From a virus, in IMG/VR virus record IMGVR_UViG_3300031673_008930, positions 1-20,177 of that record: 20,177 nucleotides of DNA; one strand, written 5' to 3'. Below are positions 6,524-14,584 of the stretch, piece by piece; the stretch's first letter is position 1, and each line of letters starts with the position of its first letter. A model generated the notes under the pieces. The model was given only the letters and a program-made list of their open reading frames with translations. It searched no databases and had not been told where the DNA came from. A program made the translations under genes and the position numbers.

Positions 6524-9188
6524 ACATCATTCTCCTTTTCCGGTGTCCTCCGGCTCCTATGAATATTACTTGCGGTTCATATGAATAGCTGTTGGCAGCT
6601 CTCATCGACATCCATGATGCCATTAGTACGTCACTGAATTCTGCAACGGGATAGGTGGTGAATTCTCTTATCCACTGGCATGTTCCGCATTTGCATGTTC
6701 CGCTGTGGTCTTCCATGTCTGATGGAATGCGCCACATTCCGCGTGAACATTCTCCGGCAAGGCCTGGAAGTCCTATGCTTGCATCTGTCTTTTCAGATCC
6801 GGTGAAGTACGGCTGTATTTTCTGTGATGCTTCTGATGATCCGGGAATGCCTGATACCGCTATCCATTCCTGCAATGCGTACTGGTAGTTATTTGATTCA
6901 ACGTAGATGAGCTGTGGCTTGTGCTCCATGCTTACTTCTACTATCTGCCGGGCTGTTTCAGGAGATGAAAACTTACCATAACGGATGTCTACCGTGTACT
7001 TGTATTTAGTTTCAGGATCTACCGCTATGGTAAATATTGATGTCCTTTTATTATCTGCACCTCTTCTGGTGTTGGCTATGGCAAGGTCGACTCCGGTGAA
7101 CTTGTGCCATGTTTCCGGTATTTTGAAAAACGGAACCTTTAATGCTGTGAGCTGGTCGACTGTTATGAGCTGTTCATCTGCGCTTACTGTTTCAAGGCCG
7201 AATGCCCGCCAGAATTCTCTTGGGTTTATTTCTGTTTCGAACCAGTCCATGAGGGCTTGCCGTGGCCAGACTTCTTCCCAGATCGGATCGAAGTTACGGT
7301 TTATGCCTTTTGCGAATACAGCGCCTGCGAATACCTTGTGCTTGCGGAGTACTCCGGTGAGATCTGCTTCGTGGTATGGAGTGCAGATGTAAGTCATTCT
7401 TCCGTTCGGACCGAGAAGGTTTTTAAATGGAGTCCATGAGTTGTCTATGATTGACTGCCGTTGTCTGGGTTGGGAGATGGAGTTAACGTAGGTGCATGGA
7501 TCGTCAAACATGAGCCAGTCTTTTCTACCGGACGGGGCTGATGTTATTCCCATTGAGTGGATAGATGGAGATTCGTCTGTACGGTCTCGTACAACGGTAA
7601 GACGGTCGAGTTTCCAGCTCAGTTTCTTGTTTGGAATTACGTGCGGAAAAACCGTGTGGTATCTTCCGTTCTCTTCTATTGTTTCTTTAATGGCTGAGAT
7701 TGCGGAGTGGCCCATTGGCTCTGACTGTCTGACGATACCGAATCGGAGGTTTGGGTTCTTACCGAGACCGAAGGTTGGGATGCCGAGAGTTATCTGGGTT
7801 GAATTGTGAGTTATGAAATCATTTGTTATGTGATTTCTATTTTTCTCAACTGATATGAAATACGTTTCTTCAGGTGGAAGTATGTTTACAGATACTATTC
7901 TGTCCCAGAATATAGGTGCATTTAATTTTTGCAAAAGAAGATCATTTTCCTCAAGCCATGCTGCATACTTAGCAACTTTTATATCGTTACCATTGCCGGT
8001 TGTTCCAAAATGACCACTGCTTTTTTCGGAACGATCACTATACCAATCTCTTGTATGCTTTAAATAAGATCTCCATTCAGGCGGAACCACATTAATCCAG
8101 CTTCTCGAAAATTTTCTATTGTTTAGCTTGTTGCAAATATCGTCAAGGACATTGTTCTTTTCTCCCTTGAATTTTATATTCTGTCTGAATAGAAGTACCA
8201 TATCTCCACGGACAGAAAGTCTCCATGAAACATGTCGCCTGCCGTTGTATGTTCCGTTTTTTAATTTCAGGACTGAAACTATATTGAAACGCAGGAGAAG
8301 GGTTGATATGTCTTCCAGTAATTTTTTACTTACCGATGAGAATGATATTTCAAGCCTGTTCTTGTCAACTGTTCCGTCACATGCAAAGTAAGCGCCTATG
8401 AACTCTGAAAGCTGATGCAGTGGAAGTCGGAATATATTTGATGGAACTGATTTTGTGTAGGAATTTTTACCGTATAGAGAAAATAGTTTTAGAATGTTTT
8501 CGGAAGGTTGACGAAGAGTGCATCTGTATATTTTTTCCTGCGTACTGTATCCTATGCCAAGGCTGTTACATATTTCCTTAAAGTGATTAATAATCGATGT
8601 GTCCTTGTTTGTAAATGAAGGCGGATGCGAGCATGAACCATCACCAATCATGTATCCGATAAAAATATGATCTGGATTAGTTGATTGCACCGGACTGAAA
8701 TGAACTCCAGTTGCAACAGGAATGAAATCATTTACTGAAAGAAGTTCTGCGTTTTTCCATGATCCTGAAAAAGTATAGAACGGATGATTTGACGTACACT
8801 TAATTGTCCTTCCTGATTTTGTTGATACTTCAAATATTCTATGCAATCCGTTAGAAGAAACGCTTGAGCATATATCTGATTCAAATGAATGGGTTTTTAT
8901 GTTGTATGAAATTATTGATTCCTGCTTTTTTATGCTTCTTACTTCCCTTAGTTCTCCGCTAGAAAGCTGTATTAATGTTTCTCCGACTTCGCATTTCCCG
9001 TGGAATTGGGGAGCAAGTATCATCGACCATTTCTTTGACTGTATAAAATCGTGCCACTGTCGGTGAAGATCGGCTTGCTCTATGTCGAAGACGTACTCCA
9101 TGTAGTCGTTGATGTTGACTCGAGCGCGTCTTATCTTCTCTGCTTCTGATACTTTCTGAACTATGTTACCGGCATTTGCTTGTGGCAT
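6510..9188 (-). CDS. terL: Terminase large subunit interrupted by an intein
   Basis: An 892-aa precursor. Residues 1-65 and 463-892 join into a 495-aa terminase, the normal size; residues 66-462 are an intein. The spliced Walker A is APQFHGKST, interrupted between Lys65 and Ser463. Walker B is WLMFDDP (558-564), followed by the coupling-type segment TYICTPYH. The nuclease half has the acidic triad Asp701 (GVDLA), Glu764 (IYVESNN) and Asp853 (FSDVLMA). A Cys/His cluster (H828, C832, C834, C837) sits before the last acidic residue. It is the ATP-driven DNA packaging motor and nuclease that docks on the portal. The ATG at 9188 lacks a clear SD but follows the small-terminase stop by two codon-scale bases, so coupling is likely. 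Function needs protein splicing, because the intein splits the ATP-binding loop. Confidence 0.95.
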   Translation of the reverse strand: MPQANAGNIVQKVSEAEKIRRARVNINDYMEYVFDIEQADLHRQWHDFIQSKKWSMILAPQFHGKCEVGETLIQLSSGELREVRSIKKQESIISYNIKTHSFESDICSSVSSNGLHRIFEVSTKSGRTIKCTSNHPFYTFSGSWKNAELLSVNDFIPVATGVHFSPVQSTNPDHIFIGYMIGDGSCSHPPSFTNKDTSIINHFKEICNSLGIGYSTQEKIYRCTLRQPSENILKLFSLYGKNSYTKSVPSNIFRLPLHQLSEFIGAYFACDGTVDKNRLEISFSSVSKKLLEDISTLLLRFNIVSVLKLKNGTYNGRRHVSWRLSVRGDMVLLFRQNIKFKGEKNNVLDDICNKLNNRKFSRSWINVVPPEWRSYLKHTRDWYSDRSEKSSGHFGTTGNGNDIKVAKYAAWLEENDLLLQKLNAPIFWDRIVSVNILPPEETYFISVEKNRNHITNDFITHNSTQITLGIPTFGLGKNPNLRFGIVRQSEPMGHSAISAIKETIEENGRYHTVFPHVIPNKKLSWKLDRLTVVRDRTDESPSIHSMGITSAPSGRKDWLMFDDPCTYVNSISQPRQRQSIIDNSWTPFKNLLGPNGRMTYICTPYHEADLTGVLRKHKVFAGAVFAKGINRNFDPIWEEVWPRQALMDWFETEINPREFWRAFGLETVSADEQLITVDQLTALKVPFFKIPETWHKFTGVDLAIANTRRGADNKRTSIFTIAVDPETKYKYTVDIRYGKFSSPETARQIVEVSMEHKPQLIYVESNNYQYALQEWIAVSGIPGSSEASQKIQPYFTGSEKTDASIGLPGLAGECSRGMWRIPSDMEDHSGTCKCGTCQWIREFTTYPVAEFSDVLMASWMSMRAANSYSYEPQVIFIGAGGHRKRRMMYEIP
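7803..8993 (-). mobile_element. Intein with LAGLIDADG homing endonuclease in terL
   Basis: A 397-residue intein. It starts at Cys66 (CEVGETLIQLSSGELREV, block A) and has the block B TxxH motif in TSNHPFY, with SGSWKNAELLSVNDFI after it. It ends with block F/G (RIVSVNILPPEETYFISVE and NDFITHN), followed by Ser as the +1 extein residue. Cys1, the penultimate His, the terminal Asn and Ser+1 are all present, so class 1 splicing should work. Between the splicing blocks are two LAGLIDADG-type motifs, IFIGYMIGDGS and FIGAYFACDGTVD, each with its acidic residue, so the endonuclease looks intact and the element potentially mobile. By eye the segment is more A+T-rich than the flanking terminase, consistent with later arrival. 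Confidence 0.95.
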
Positions 9189-9190
9189 AG

Positions 9191-9721
9191 TTACTGTATA
9201 TCGAAGATATTGACTTCTTCTTCTGCTGAGTTTTGCGGTGGAATTATCTCTTTTACTTCATTTGATTTTTCTTTTTCTTCAAGCTGACCGACAAGAGAAA
9301 ACTTTCCAAGCTCTTCAGGCTTTCTTGATTTGCCGACAGAATCTTCATCTGAATCATTATTTACATCTTCAAGCTTTAAGCCCATGATTCCGAGAGACTC
9401 CTGGTATTCCTTCAATTTATCTATTAGTTTTATCACGAAGTCTGTTACTTCTTTCAGGGGAGCTGCCTTTACCTGTTCCTTGAACTCTCTTGATTTGATT
9501 AGCTTAATGAGGAAGCTGTGGCCTATTTCAAGGAATTCCTTTGACTGCTTTACTCTTACTATATCGTTGATGCGGAACGCTTCCTTCTTCATCCTCTGGA
9601 TTTCTGAAATGCTTATTCCAGACTGTTCGGAAGTTTTCACCAGATCGCCTTTATTGAGATAAAGGAGAGCCAGTGTGTCTTCAATAACCTTTTTACTATA
9701 CTGCATTTTAGGTGAGCTCAT
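9191..9721 (-). CDS. Probable terminase small subunit
   Basis: A 176-aa protein directly upstream of terL and transcribed first from the promoter at 9743-9771. Residues about 8-50 look like a helix-turn-helix (VIEDTLALLYLNKGDLVKTSEQSGISISEIQRMKKEAF), the DNA-binding part expected in small terminases. Residues about 60-115 are helical and hydrophobic at regular spacing, suited to ring oligomerisation. The C-terminal 60 residues are acidic and probably disordered. It would recognise the packaging start on the phage genome and hand it to the large subunit. GAGGG lies about ten bases before the chosen ATG. The call rests on position, size and the HTH; a different DNA-binding protein is possible. 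Confidence 0.72.
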   Translation of the reverse strand: MSSPKMQYSKKVIEDTLALLYLNKGDLVKTSEQSGISISEIQRMKKEAFRINDIVRVKQSKEFLEIGHSFLIKLIKSREFKEQVKAAPLKEVTDFVIKLIDKLKEYQESLGIMGLKLEDVNNDSDEDSVGKSRKPEELGKFSLVGQLEEKEKSNEVKEIIPPQNSAEEEVNIFDIQ

Positions 9722-9742
9722 GGAACAAATCCCTCTGCTTTG

Positions 9743-9771
9743 ATTATTGTCTATGCACTGTATTCTGTCAA
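9743..9771 (-). promoter_or_regulatory. Sigma70-type promoter for the terminase-portal genes
   Basis: The minus strand reads TTGACA (9771-9766), a 17-base spacer, then AATAAT (9748-9743): a perfect -35 and a 5-of-6 -10. The transcript would start near 9736, just before the GAGGG SD of the small-terminase gene. It sits in the one clear intergenic gap (9722-9806) between the glycan cassette and the packaging genes. A 12-base palindrome, TGACTTTAGTCA (9792-9803), lies upstream and could be an operator. Confidence 0.7.
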
Positions 9772-9806
9772 GTAAAAAATGATGATTGAATTGACTTTAG
9801 TCAGTG

Positions 9807-10334
9807 TTAAGTATCTATGCATGGAGAACTTCTATATTTTTCACCACTCAGTACAAGCTTTATTGACCTGTCAAATGAACGTGCGTCATCAAACGGTTCG
9901 TTTGGTTTTCGCACTAGATCGTTAATGCATTTCGGCCAGTTTGATGGGATTGGTTCATCTGTTCTGGTTGCCCAACCGAAATCAGTGAGATTTATCTTTC
10001 CGTTTAGTATGAGTATATCGTCTGGTTTGATATCGTTGTGACAGCATTTGTATTTCTTCAGGGTAGTGAGTATGTGAGCCATCTGTATTTTCCAGTCACT
10101 CGGGATGTTGTATTGAGAGATACGCTCTCCTATGAATGTGAGAAGTACGTAGCCGTTGGCAAACGTGTCGAGGACTTTAGGAACACGATCGAAATCTTTA
10201 AGCTCCTGGAGCCAGTAGAGTTCACGGGTAAGGCAGTCGCAGCCGGGATACTTCTCGAACCGTCTTTTCTTTAATACGTACTGGTTGCTGTTTCCGATGT
10301 ACGCTTCTGATGTACCCGATCTATACATGCGCAT
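9807..10334 (-). CDS. Minimal kinase-fold protein, 175 aa
   Basis: A very short protein-kinase-like fold. Visible elements in order are VLKK (candidate ATP-binding Lys22/23), Glu38 in RELYWLQEL (candidate alphaC Glu), a hinge-like YVLLTFIGE (62-70), and the catalytic loop HNDIKPDDILI (His99, Asp101, Lys103). The DFG triplet follows (118-120). The metal-binding Asn of the usual HxDxKPxN is Asp106 here. The C-lobe is almost missing, since the protein ends about 55 residues after DFG, against about 250 residues for a normal kinase. It could phosphorylate a protein, or a sugar as WaaP/WaaY-type LPS kinases do; the neighbouring sugar genes favour the second, as inference. The start at 10334 has AAGGGA upstream and overlaps the preceding methyltransferase stop. 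It is the last gene of the cassette. Confidence 0.65.
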   Translation of the reverse strand: MRMYRSGTSEAYIGNSNQYVLKKRRFEKYPGCDCLTRELYWLQELKDFDRVPKVLDTFANGYVLLTFIGERISQYNIPSDWKIQMAHILTTLKKYKCCHNDIKPDDILILNGKINLTDFGWATRTDEPIPSNWPKCINDLVRKPNEPFDDARSFDRSIKLVLSGEKYRSSPCIDT

Positions 10335-11010
10335 AATAGAGTTCCCTTCCGGGCCGTGAGCCTTCGCCTATTAGTTTGCAGTTTGGAAAATGATAGCTGA
10401 GTGCTTTAAGGAATTCTTCACGGGTGTACTTTTTGTCGGTGAGACGTTCGTTGTAGGTGAGGTGGCCGAATGATTTAACCGCGCTGTCGTCCGGACCTAT
10501 CCATTCAATGAGTATGAATTCTCCGGTAAGGCTACGGAGGTGGTTGATCATGTTTTCAAGAGAGCTCATTACTGTAGTGCATGAATATATCCAGTGAACT
10601 ATGGCGAGGGCGAGAACGATGTCGTGTCTTATTGAGTAGTTCTTTATATCTGTTACGGAACCGTTTATGTTTTTTATATTGAAGTAGTAGATGGCATCGT
10701 TCATCGTGTTTATGTGTGATGCGTCTATGTCTATGGCTGTTACGCAGTCTGCACCGTTACGTGATGCAAGGATTGACCAGAAACCTGTTCCGCACCCTAT
10801 ATCAAGTACTGATTTTCCTGTCAATCTTGCAGGTGTAAGGTATCCTTTCAGCTTGTCATACTTGAAAGCGTTCTTGTTTATATTGTCTGGGATGAGGTCA
10901 TCTTTTGTTATGACGTAGTTATTGTAGCCGGTTACTTTTGCAGTACCGTCTTCTATGATGGTGAAGGATGGCTTTGGACTTCTTATATTTGGAGTTTTAC
11001 ACAGATCCAT
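10321..11010 (-). CDS. Class I SAM-dependent methyltransferase
   Basis: A 229-aa protein with motif I SVLDIGCGTGFWS (residues 67-78), an acidic loop at TAIDID, and HDIVLALAIVHWIY at the motif IV position. The C-terminal half has GEFILIEWIGP, typical of small-molecule O- or N-methyltransferases. The frame is open further upstream, but those codons lie inside the GT-D gene; I chose Met at 11010 because the upstream stop forms TGAcATG with it. There is no strong SD, so coupling is likely. It probably methylates a sugar or other small group of the glycan made by its neighbours. The substrate cannot be told from the sequence. Confidence 0.8.
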   Translation of the reverse strand: MDLCKTPNIRSPKPSFTIIEDGTAKVTGYNNYVITKDDLIPDNINKNAFKYDKLKGYLTPARLTGKSVLDIGCGTGFWSILASRNGADCVTAIDIDASHINTMNDAIYYFNIKNINGSVTDIKNYSIRHDIVLALAIVHWIYSCTTVMSSLENMINHLRSLTGEFILIEWIGPDDSAVKSFGHLTYNERLTDKKYTREEFLKALSYHFPNCKLIGEGSRPGRELYYAHV

Positions 11011-11011
11011 G

Positions 11012-11743
11012 TCAGTATATTCCAAGGTTTGAGTTATACAGCAGCTTGAATCTTTTAGGATTGCTGTCTTTAAGTTTTTTCCACCAGCCACGCATGTTAG
11101 CTTTATCGCAGAATATGTTCCAGATTGAGCCAGCATCTATTATGGTGCATTTAGTTCCAAGAGATTTAAAGAGATCGTACACTACAACCTTTCCGGCAAG
11201 AGATGCATGAACTAATATTACAGAATCTTTAGTCGATACTTTTATGGTACGCTTTACCATATCGTCTTTCTGGGTATAGCAGTCACGTTCTATTATTGGA
11301 ATGTAATGCTTTATCGGGAAGAGTGACTCTGCATTTCTTAATGACTCCGGACCTACAAATATTATTTCCCTGTTTCTTAAAGCTTTTATAAGCGGGAACA
11401 GTTGTCCTTCCATTGAAGAACTGTGCATGATGTATCCGTTATACCACTTTATCTTTACGTTATTGTCTATGCAGAACTGAGATGAGTAATGACCGCTCAA
11501 TGCTATGTTGTACCATGTTCCGTAATAGTACTGTGGATCTGTGTGAGGCTTTACAATAGATTCGTAAAGATCTCTTCTTAGGCGTGGGAAGTAAAGATGG
11601 CCGCCCCCTGTCCTGTCTGGCAGGCCTCGCCTTCCGGTAATGATATTCCACTCTCCGTCAAAGTATCTGGCTAAAGAGAAATTAGTGTTTGAGTTAATGA
11701 GACGGACGTAGTGCTCTAGCGTGTATCTTTCTATGGATGGCAT
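11012..11743 (-). CDS. GT-D type (DUF1792-like) glycosyltransferase
   Basis: A 243-aa protein. Residues 22-37 (FSLARYFDGEWNIITG) match the RxGDGE-type opening of the DUF1792/GT-D fold, with the metal-binding D-x-E as Asp29-Gly-Glu31. The middle (EIIFVGPESLRNAESLF, about 126-142) and the late strand DSVILVHASLAGKVVVYDL also fit that family, whose members transfer glucose or related sugars to glycoproteins or glycans. It has no signal peptide or membrane segment. It overlaps the preceding CgeB-like gene by 13 bases and has AAGGA nine bases before the ATG. The family call is by motif and order of elements; donor and acceptor are unknown. Confidence 0.68.
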   Translation of the reverse strand: MPSIERYTLEHYVRLINSNTNFSLARYFDGEWNIITGRRGLPDRTGGGHLYFPRLRRDLYESIVKPHTDPQYYYGTWYNIALSGHYSSQFCIDNNVKIKWYNGYIMHSSSMEGQLFPLIKALRNREIIFVGPESLRNAESLFPIKHYIPIIERDCYTQKDDMVKRTIKVSTKDSVILVHASLAGKVVVYDLFKSLGTKCTIIDAGSIWNIFCDKANMRGWWKKLKDSNPKRFKLLYNSNLGIY

Positions 11744-12627
11744 TGTTTTATTTCCTTATTCATTTCTGCTGCTACTATTTTTAAGGTGTTTCCGTAAACT
11801 GCTTCTCTGACTTTCTGTGATATGGTCAATGACTCATCTCTGTTTTGTATGTAATAATCTATCTTGCATATAAGCTCATCGTCATAGACGAAATTGGTTA
11901 TATACTTAGATATCTCTTTTAATCCTGCGTTAAGCTCGCACATGCACAGACAGTCACTGCATGCGTATATGTCATAGACTCTTGGTGGAACCATTCCGTA
12001 CTCAAGCATGTCGGGATGGCCCGCAAAGAATGTTACCTTTCCTTTATTATAGAATTCTGAATACTGTTCGTTTGGAAAGTATGGAACGTATGTTATTCTG
12101 TCTAGTTCTTCGGTAGTTAGTTTCTTGTTCCATCCACCGCCAGCTATCATTATCTTGTACTTTTTTTTCTTTATTAATTCTTTCATAATGCTGACACGTC
12201 TTGGCTTTGAAGCATTACCCATTAGCACTATATCGTATTCCGGGTCTTTTGACGGAGGGCTGTATGTTTTTGAAGTACCGCCTATTAACAGGGAGACCGG
12301 AACGCTGAAGAATGAAGGTTCAAGAGTTAGTTTTTTTGATACTGTCCATATATGCCTGAACTGTTTCTGAAATGACATCCACTTTGGTTCTGTGAGTAGT
12401 CTTGGGTGACTGAAGAACCACATGAACTTGTATGGCGCTGAAAGGAATCTTTCGTGCGGGCTCCATGTTCCGAACAGAAACAGGTCGATGTCTCCGTTGT
12501 TACTTACTATTGTGTATCCGAGAGATGCAAATTCCCTTTCGAGATCTTTTTTTACCCAGTAGTCCTGCCATAAATTTGCGTTTGCTCCGGATGTATCGGA
12601 AGGAGATAGGATGTGAAGTTTTTTCAT
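11731..12627 (-). CDS. CgeB-like GT-B glycosyltransferase
   Basis: A 298-aa protein. The N-terminal half is Rossmann-like (MKKLHILSPSDTSGANANLW). The C-terminal half has the donor-site pattern of CgeB/DUF3880-type enzymes: MVPPRVYDIYACSDCLCMCE (212-231), then GLKEIS and VYDDELICKIDYYI. The middle strands DIVLMGNASKPRR and KIMIAGGGWN mark the start of the second domain. It would transfer a sugar from a nucleotide donor in the cytosol. The ATG overlaps the TAA of the dehydrogenase as TAATG, with AGGA about eight bases upstream. It is shorter than full CgeB proteins, and the acceptor domain appears reduced. A GT4-like enzyme is the alternative. Confidence 0.75.
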   Translation of the reverse strand: MKKLHILSPSDTSGANANLWQDYWVKKDLEREFASLGYTIVSNNGDIDLFLFGTWSPHERFLSAPYKFMWFFSHPRLLTEPKWMSFQKQFRHIWTVSKKLTLEPSFFSVPVSLLIGGTSKTYSPPSKDPEYDIVLMGNASKPRRVSIMKELIKKKKYKIMIAGGGWNKKLTTEELDRITYVPYFPNEQYSEFYNKGKVTFFAGHPDMLEYGMVPPRVYDIYACSDCLCMCELNAGLKEISKYITNFVYDDELICKIDYYIQNRDESLTISQKVREAVYGNTLKIVAAEMNKEIKQCHP

Positions 12628-13865
12628 TAGTCTCTTCCTATTCTTATTATTGTTACTTTTTTATTGTCAGCTACGTATCCCCACGGATCTATTACTGTTG
12701 AGCCACAGGGGAATGAGAAGGAAGCGAACTCTTCGTGTTTGGTTCCTATGAAGTATACGCCTGTCTGGAAGTCTGGAAGGTCGAACTTATCTATGAGGTG
12801 GTCGTACATGATTACGTTTACGCCACGTTCTTCCAGTATGTTTTTGAGAAGGATAGATGGGCTTCCGACTGTTATGTTTGTTTCCGGCTTGAATGATTTG
12901 CCGAGGATGTATACTGTGTCGCCGGGAACATTCTTTTCCATGATGAGGTCTGCCAGGAATTCAGTCTGTTTCTCACGAGCCATCATTACACTTTCAAACC
13001 AGTCATAGCTGAGATTGAGTTCACGGGATAGCCATGACAGTGCTATGTTATCGCGTGGATGGCAGCCACCACCGTCTCCCATTCCGGCATCTAAGTAACG
13101 TGTACTTATCAGGCGATCTGTTGCTAGCTTGAGGGCTGATGTTACTTCATCTACGTTACAGCCAGGAGACTTGTGGCAGATTTCCATAAGTGTGTTTACA
13201 AATGCTATCTTCATTCCTATGTAGGTGTTGTATGCGACTTTTATGAGTTCTGCGTTCTCTATGGATGTTTTATAGAACGGTTTATCGTGAATGGTTGTGT
13301 AGAATATTTCTGCCATAGTTGCTGCTGCGTGACTCTGCACTCCGAAGAGAACGAATTCAGGATTGAGAAAGTCAGGGATGGTAGTACCCATTGCTATGAA
13401 GAACGGGTTGTAACAGAGTTTTGTATGAGAGCCTATGAGTGGAAGTATCTCACGGCGTATTGTTCCCGGAAGGACTGTTGATATTATTATTACCACTTTG
13501 TCCTTTCCGAGATTTTCTATCTGGCCTGACAGTTCCTTTATTCCGTCTTTGAGAAATCCATAGTGGAAGTCTACACGTTCTTTTGGTATGCGCGTTACTC
13601 CTTCGTAACGAGGGTCGTGCGGAGTCTGGATGGGAACGAATATTATGTCGGATGAGGAAACCAGATCAGGAACGCTTACTATTTTTATGTTTGTTTTTGA
13701 CAGTAATTCCTGCGCTCCCTCTTCCTTGTATGGTAATGTTTTCGTTTCGAGCGTTTCCTTTACTTTCGGGTCCGGGTCATAACCGACAACGCTGTATCCT
13801 TTGCTTTCTATTGCGAGAGCAGATGGAAGTCCAAGTTTTCCGAGTCCCATAAATCCTATGTTCAT
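12627..13865 (-). CDS. UDP-glucose/GDP-mannose dehydrogenase family protein
   Basis: A 412-aa NAD-dependent sugar-nucleotide dehydrogenase. The N-terminal Rossmann motif is MNIGFMGLGKLGLPSALAIESKGY. The central domain has IENAELIKVAYNTYIG (catalytic-site Lys210) and KIAFVNTLMEIC. The catalytic cysteine is in GDGGGCHPRDNIAL (Cys268), corresponding to GGSCFPKD of UDP-glucose dehydrogenase. The C-terminal domain starts YILGKSFKPETNITVGSPS. It oxidises a UDP- or GDP-hexose to the uronic acid in two NAD-dependent steps, providing donors for the glycosyltransferases around it. Met at 13865 is chosen because GGAGG lies five bases upstream, whereas the ATG at 13877 has no SD. The Cys-His-Pro-Arg variant is a little unusual, and substrate specificity is open. 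Confidence 0.88.
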   Translation of the reverse strand: MNIGFMGLGKLGLPSALAIESKGYSVVGYDPDPKVKETLETKTLPYKEEGAQELLSKTNIKIVSVPDLVSSSDIIFVPIQTPHDPRYEGVTRIPKERVDFHYGFLKDGIKELSGQIENLGKDKVVIIISTVLPGTIRREILPLIGSHTKLCYNPFFIAMGTTIPDFLNPEFVLFGVQSHAAATMAEIFYTTIHDKPFYKTSIENAELIKVAYNTYIGMKIAFVNTLMEICHKSPGCNVDEVTSALKLATDRLISTRYLDAGMGDGGGCHPRDNIALSWLSRELNLSYDWFESVMMAREKQTEFLADLIMEKNVPGDTVYILGKSFKPETNITVGSPSILLKNILEERGVNVIMYDHLIDKFDLPDFQTGVYFIGTKHEEFASFSFPCGSTVIDPWGYVADNKKVTIIRIGRD

Positions 13866-13876
13866 GTTGTCCTCCA

Positions 13877-14584
13877 TTAGTATTGAAGTACCAGGTGAGA
13901 TCCCTTCCTGAATATTACTTCTTTTCCTTTGCTTATTTCATCATAGAGTTTATCGTTTATAGCTCTGATGTGATCTGGTTTTTGCTTTCGGATAGGGTGA
14001 AAGTCTATCCAGTTTACTATTATGAGCATACCTTTACTTTTCCTGAGCATGCGTTCTATTATTGGAAAGCACTTGTTGAATTCTTCTTCCTCTATGTGCT
14101 CTATTGATTCAGAAAACACTATCGTATCCCATGTTCCTGTGTACATGGTGTTAATGAGAGATTCATGTAATGTGCAGTTCTGCAGTGACAGCTTAACTTC
14201 TTTCATGTCGAAAAGCTCCCTTGTCTCTGCTACCATTTTAAATACGTCAGGTGATGGTTCTATCATTTCTGTCCGTATTCCGTAATAGCTTAGAGCTAAT
14301 GACAGATCTCCCCTGCCACCACCGATGTCAATTACTGCAGTTGGAAATCTTACCTGATGCTTTCTCAATGTGTCAAGCTGATCTCTTACGGGCATTATAG
14401 GATGTACTTTTTTTCCATTTCCCTCGAAGCTGAATATATCCTTGATAGCTCTGAATGACTTTAGGCCGAAAGCATATCCGATTGCGCATACTGTGTCTCC
14501 ATACTTAAGCTGACCCATGAGCCATGCTTTTGCTTCAGGTTTTCCCGGTCTGGTGAGTTCGCTGTATGTGTTGAAGTACGTAAT
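13877..14584 (-). CDS. SAM-dependent methyltransferase, probably with ATT start
   Basis: A class I methyltransferase of 235 aa. Motif I is AVIDIGGGRGDLSLA (about residues 83-97), an acidic tip is in EMIEPSPD, and WDTIVFSESIEHIEEEEF follows, with LIIVNWIDFHP later. The first ATG in frame is at 14518, but it has no SD and cuts off a protein-like stretch (YFNTYSELTRPGKPEAKAWL). The frame stays open up to an ATT at 14584-14582 that overlaps the preceding TAA (TAATT). This ATT lies nine bases after GGAGG, and no ATG, GTG or TTG lies between. I therefore extend the gene to the ATT. A 213-aa form from 14518 is the alternative. Role: probably methylation of a sugar in the cassette product. Confidence 0.7.
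   Translation of the reverse strand: MTYFNTYSELTRPGKPEAKAWLMGQLKYGDTVCAIGYAFGLKSFRAIKDIFSFEGNGKKVHPIMPVRDQLDTLRKHQVRFPTAVIDIGGGRGDLSLALSYYGIRTEMIEPSPDVFKMVAETRELFDMKEVKLSLQNCTLHESLINTMYTGTWDTIVFSESIEHIEEEEFNKCFPIIERMLRKSKGMLIIVNWIDFHPIRKQKPDHIRAINDKLYDEISKGKEVIFRKGSHLVLQY

Noticed and set aside
9792-9803. Palindrome TGACTTTAGTCA before the terminase promoter, considered as terminator
   Set aside because: The stem is only about five pairs and not G+C-rich, and the T-run is separated from it. It is kept only as a possible operator note.
11011-11136. N-terminal extension of the methyltransferase at 10321
   Set aside because: It would overlap the GT-D gene by 125 bases. The Met at 11010 directly after the TGA is a better start and keeps the whole methyltransferase domain.
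13173-13481. Plus-strand 102-codon frame opposite the dehydrogenase
   Set aside because: Cys/Tyr-rich composition typical of an antisense shadow; it covers the catalytic region of a clear gene.
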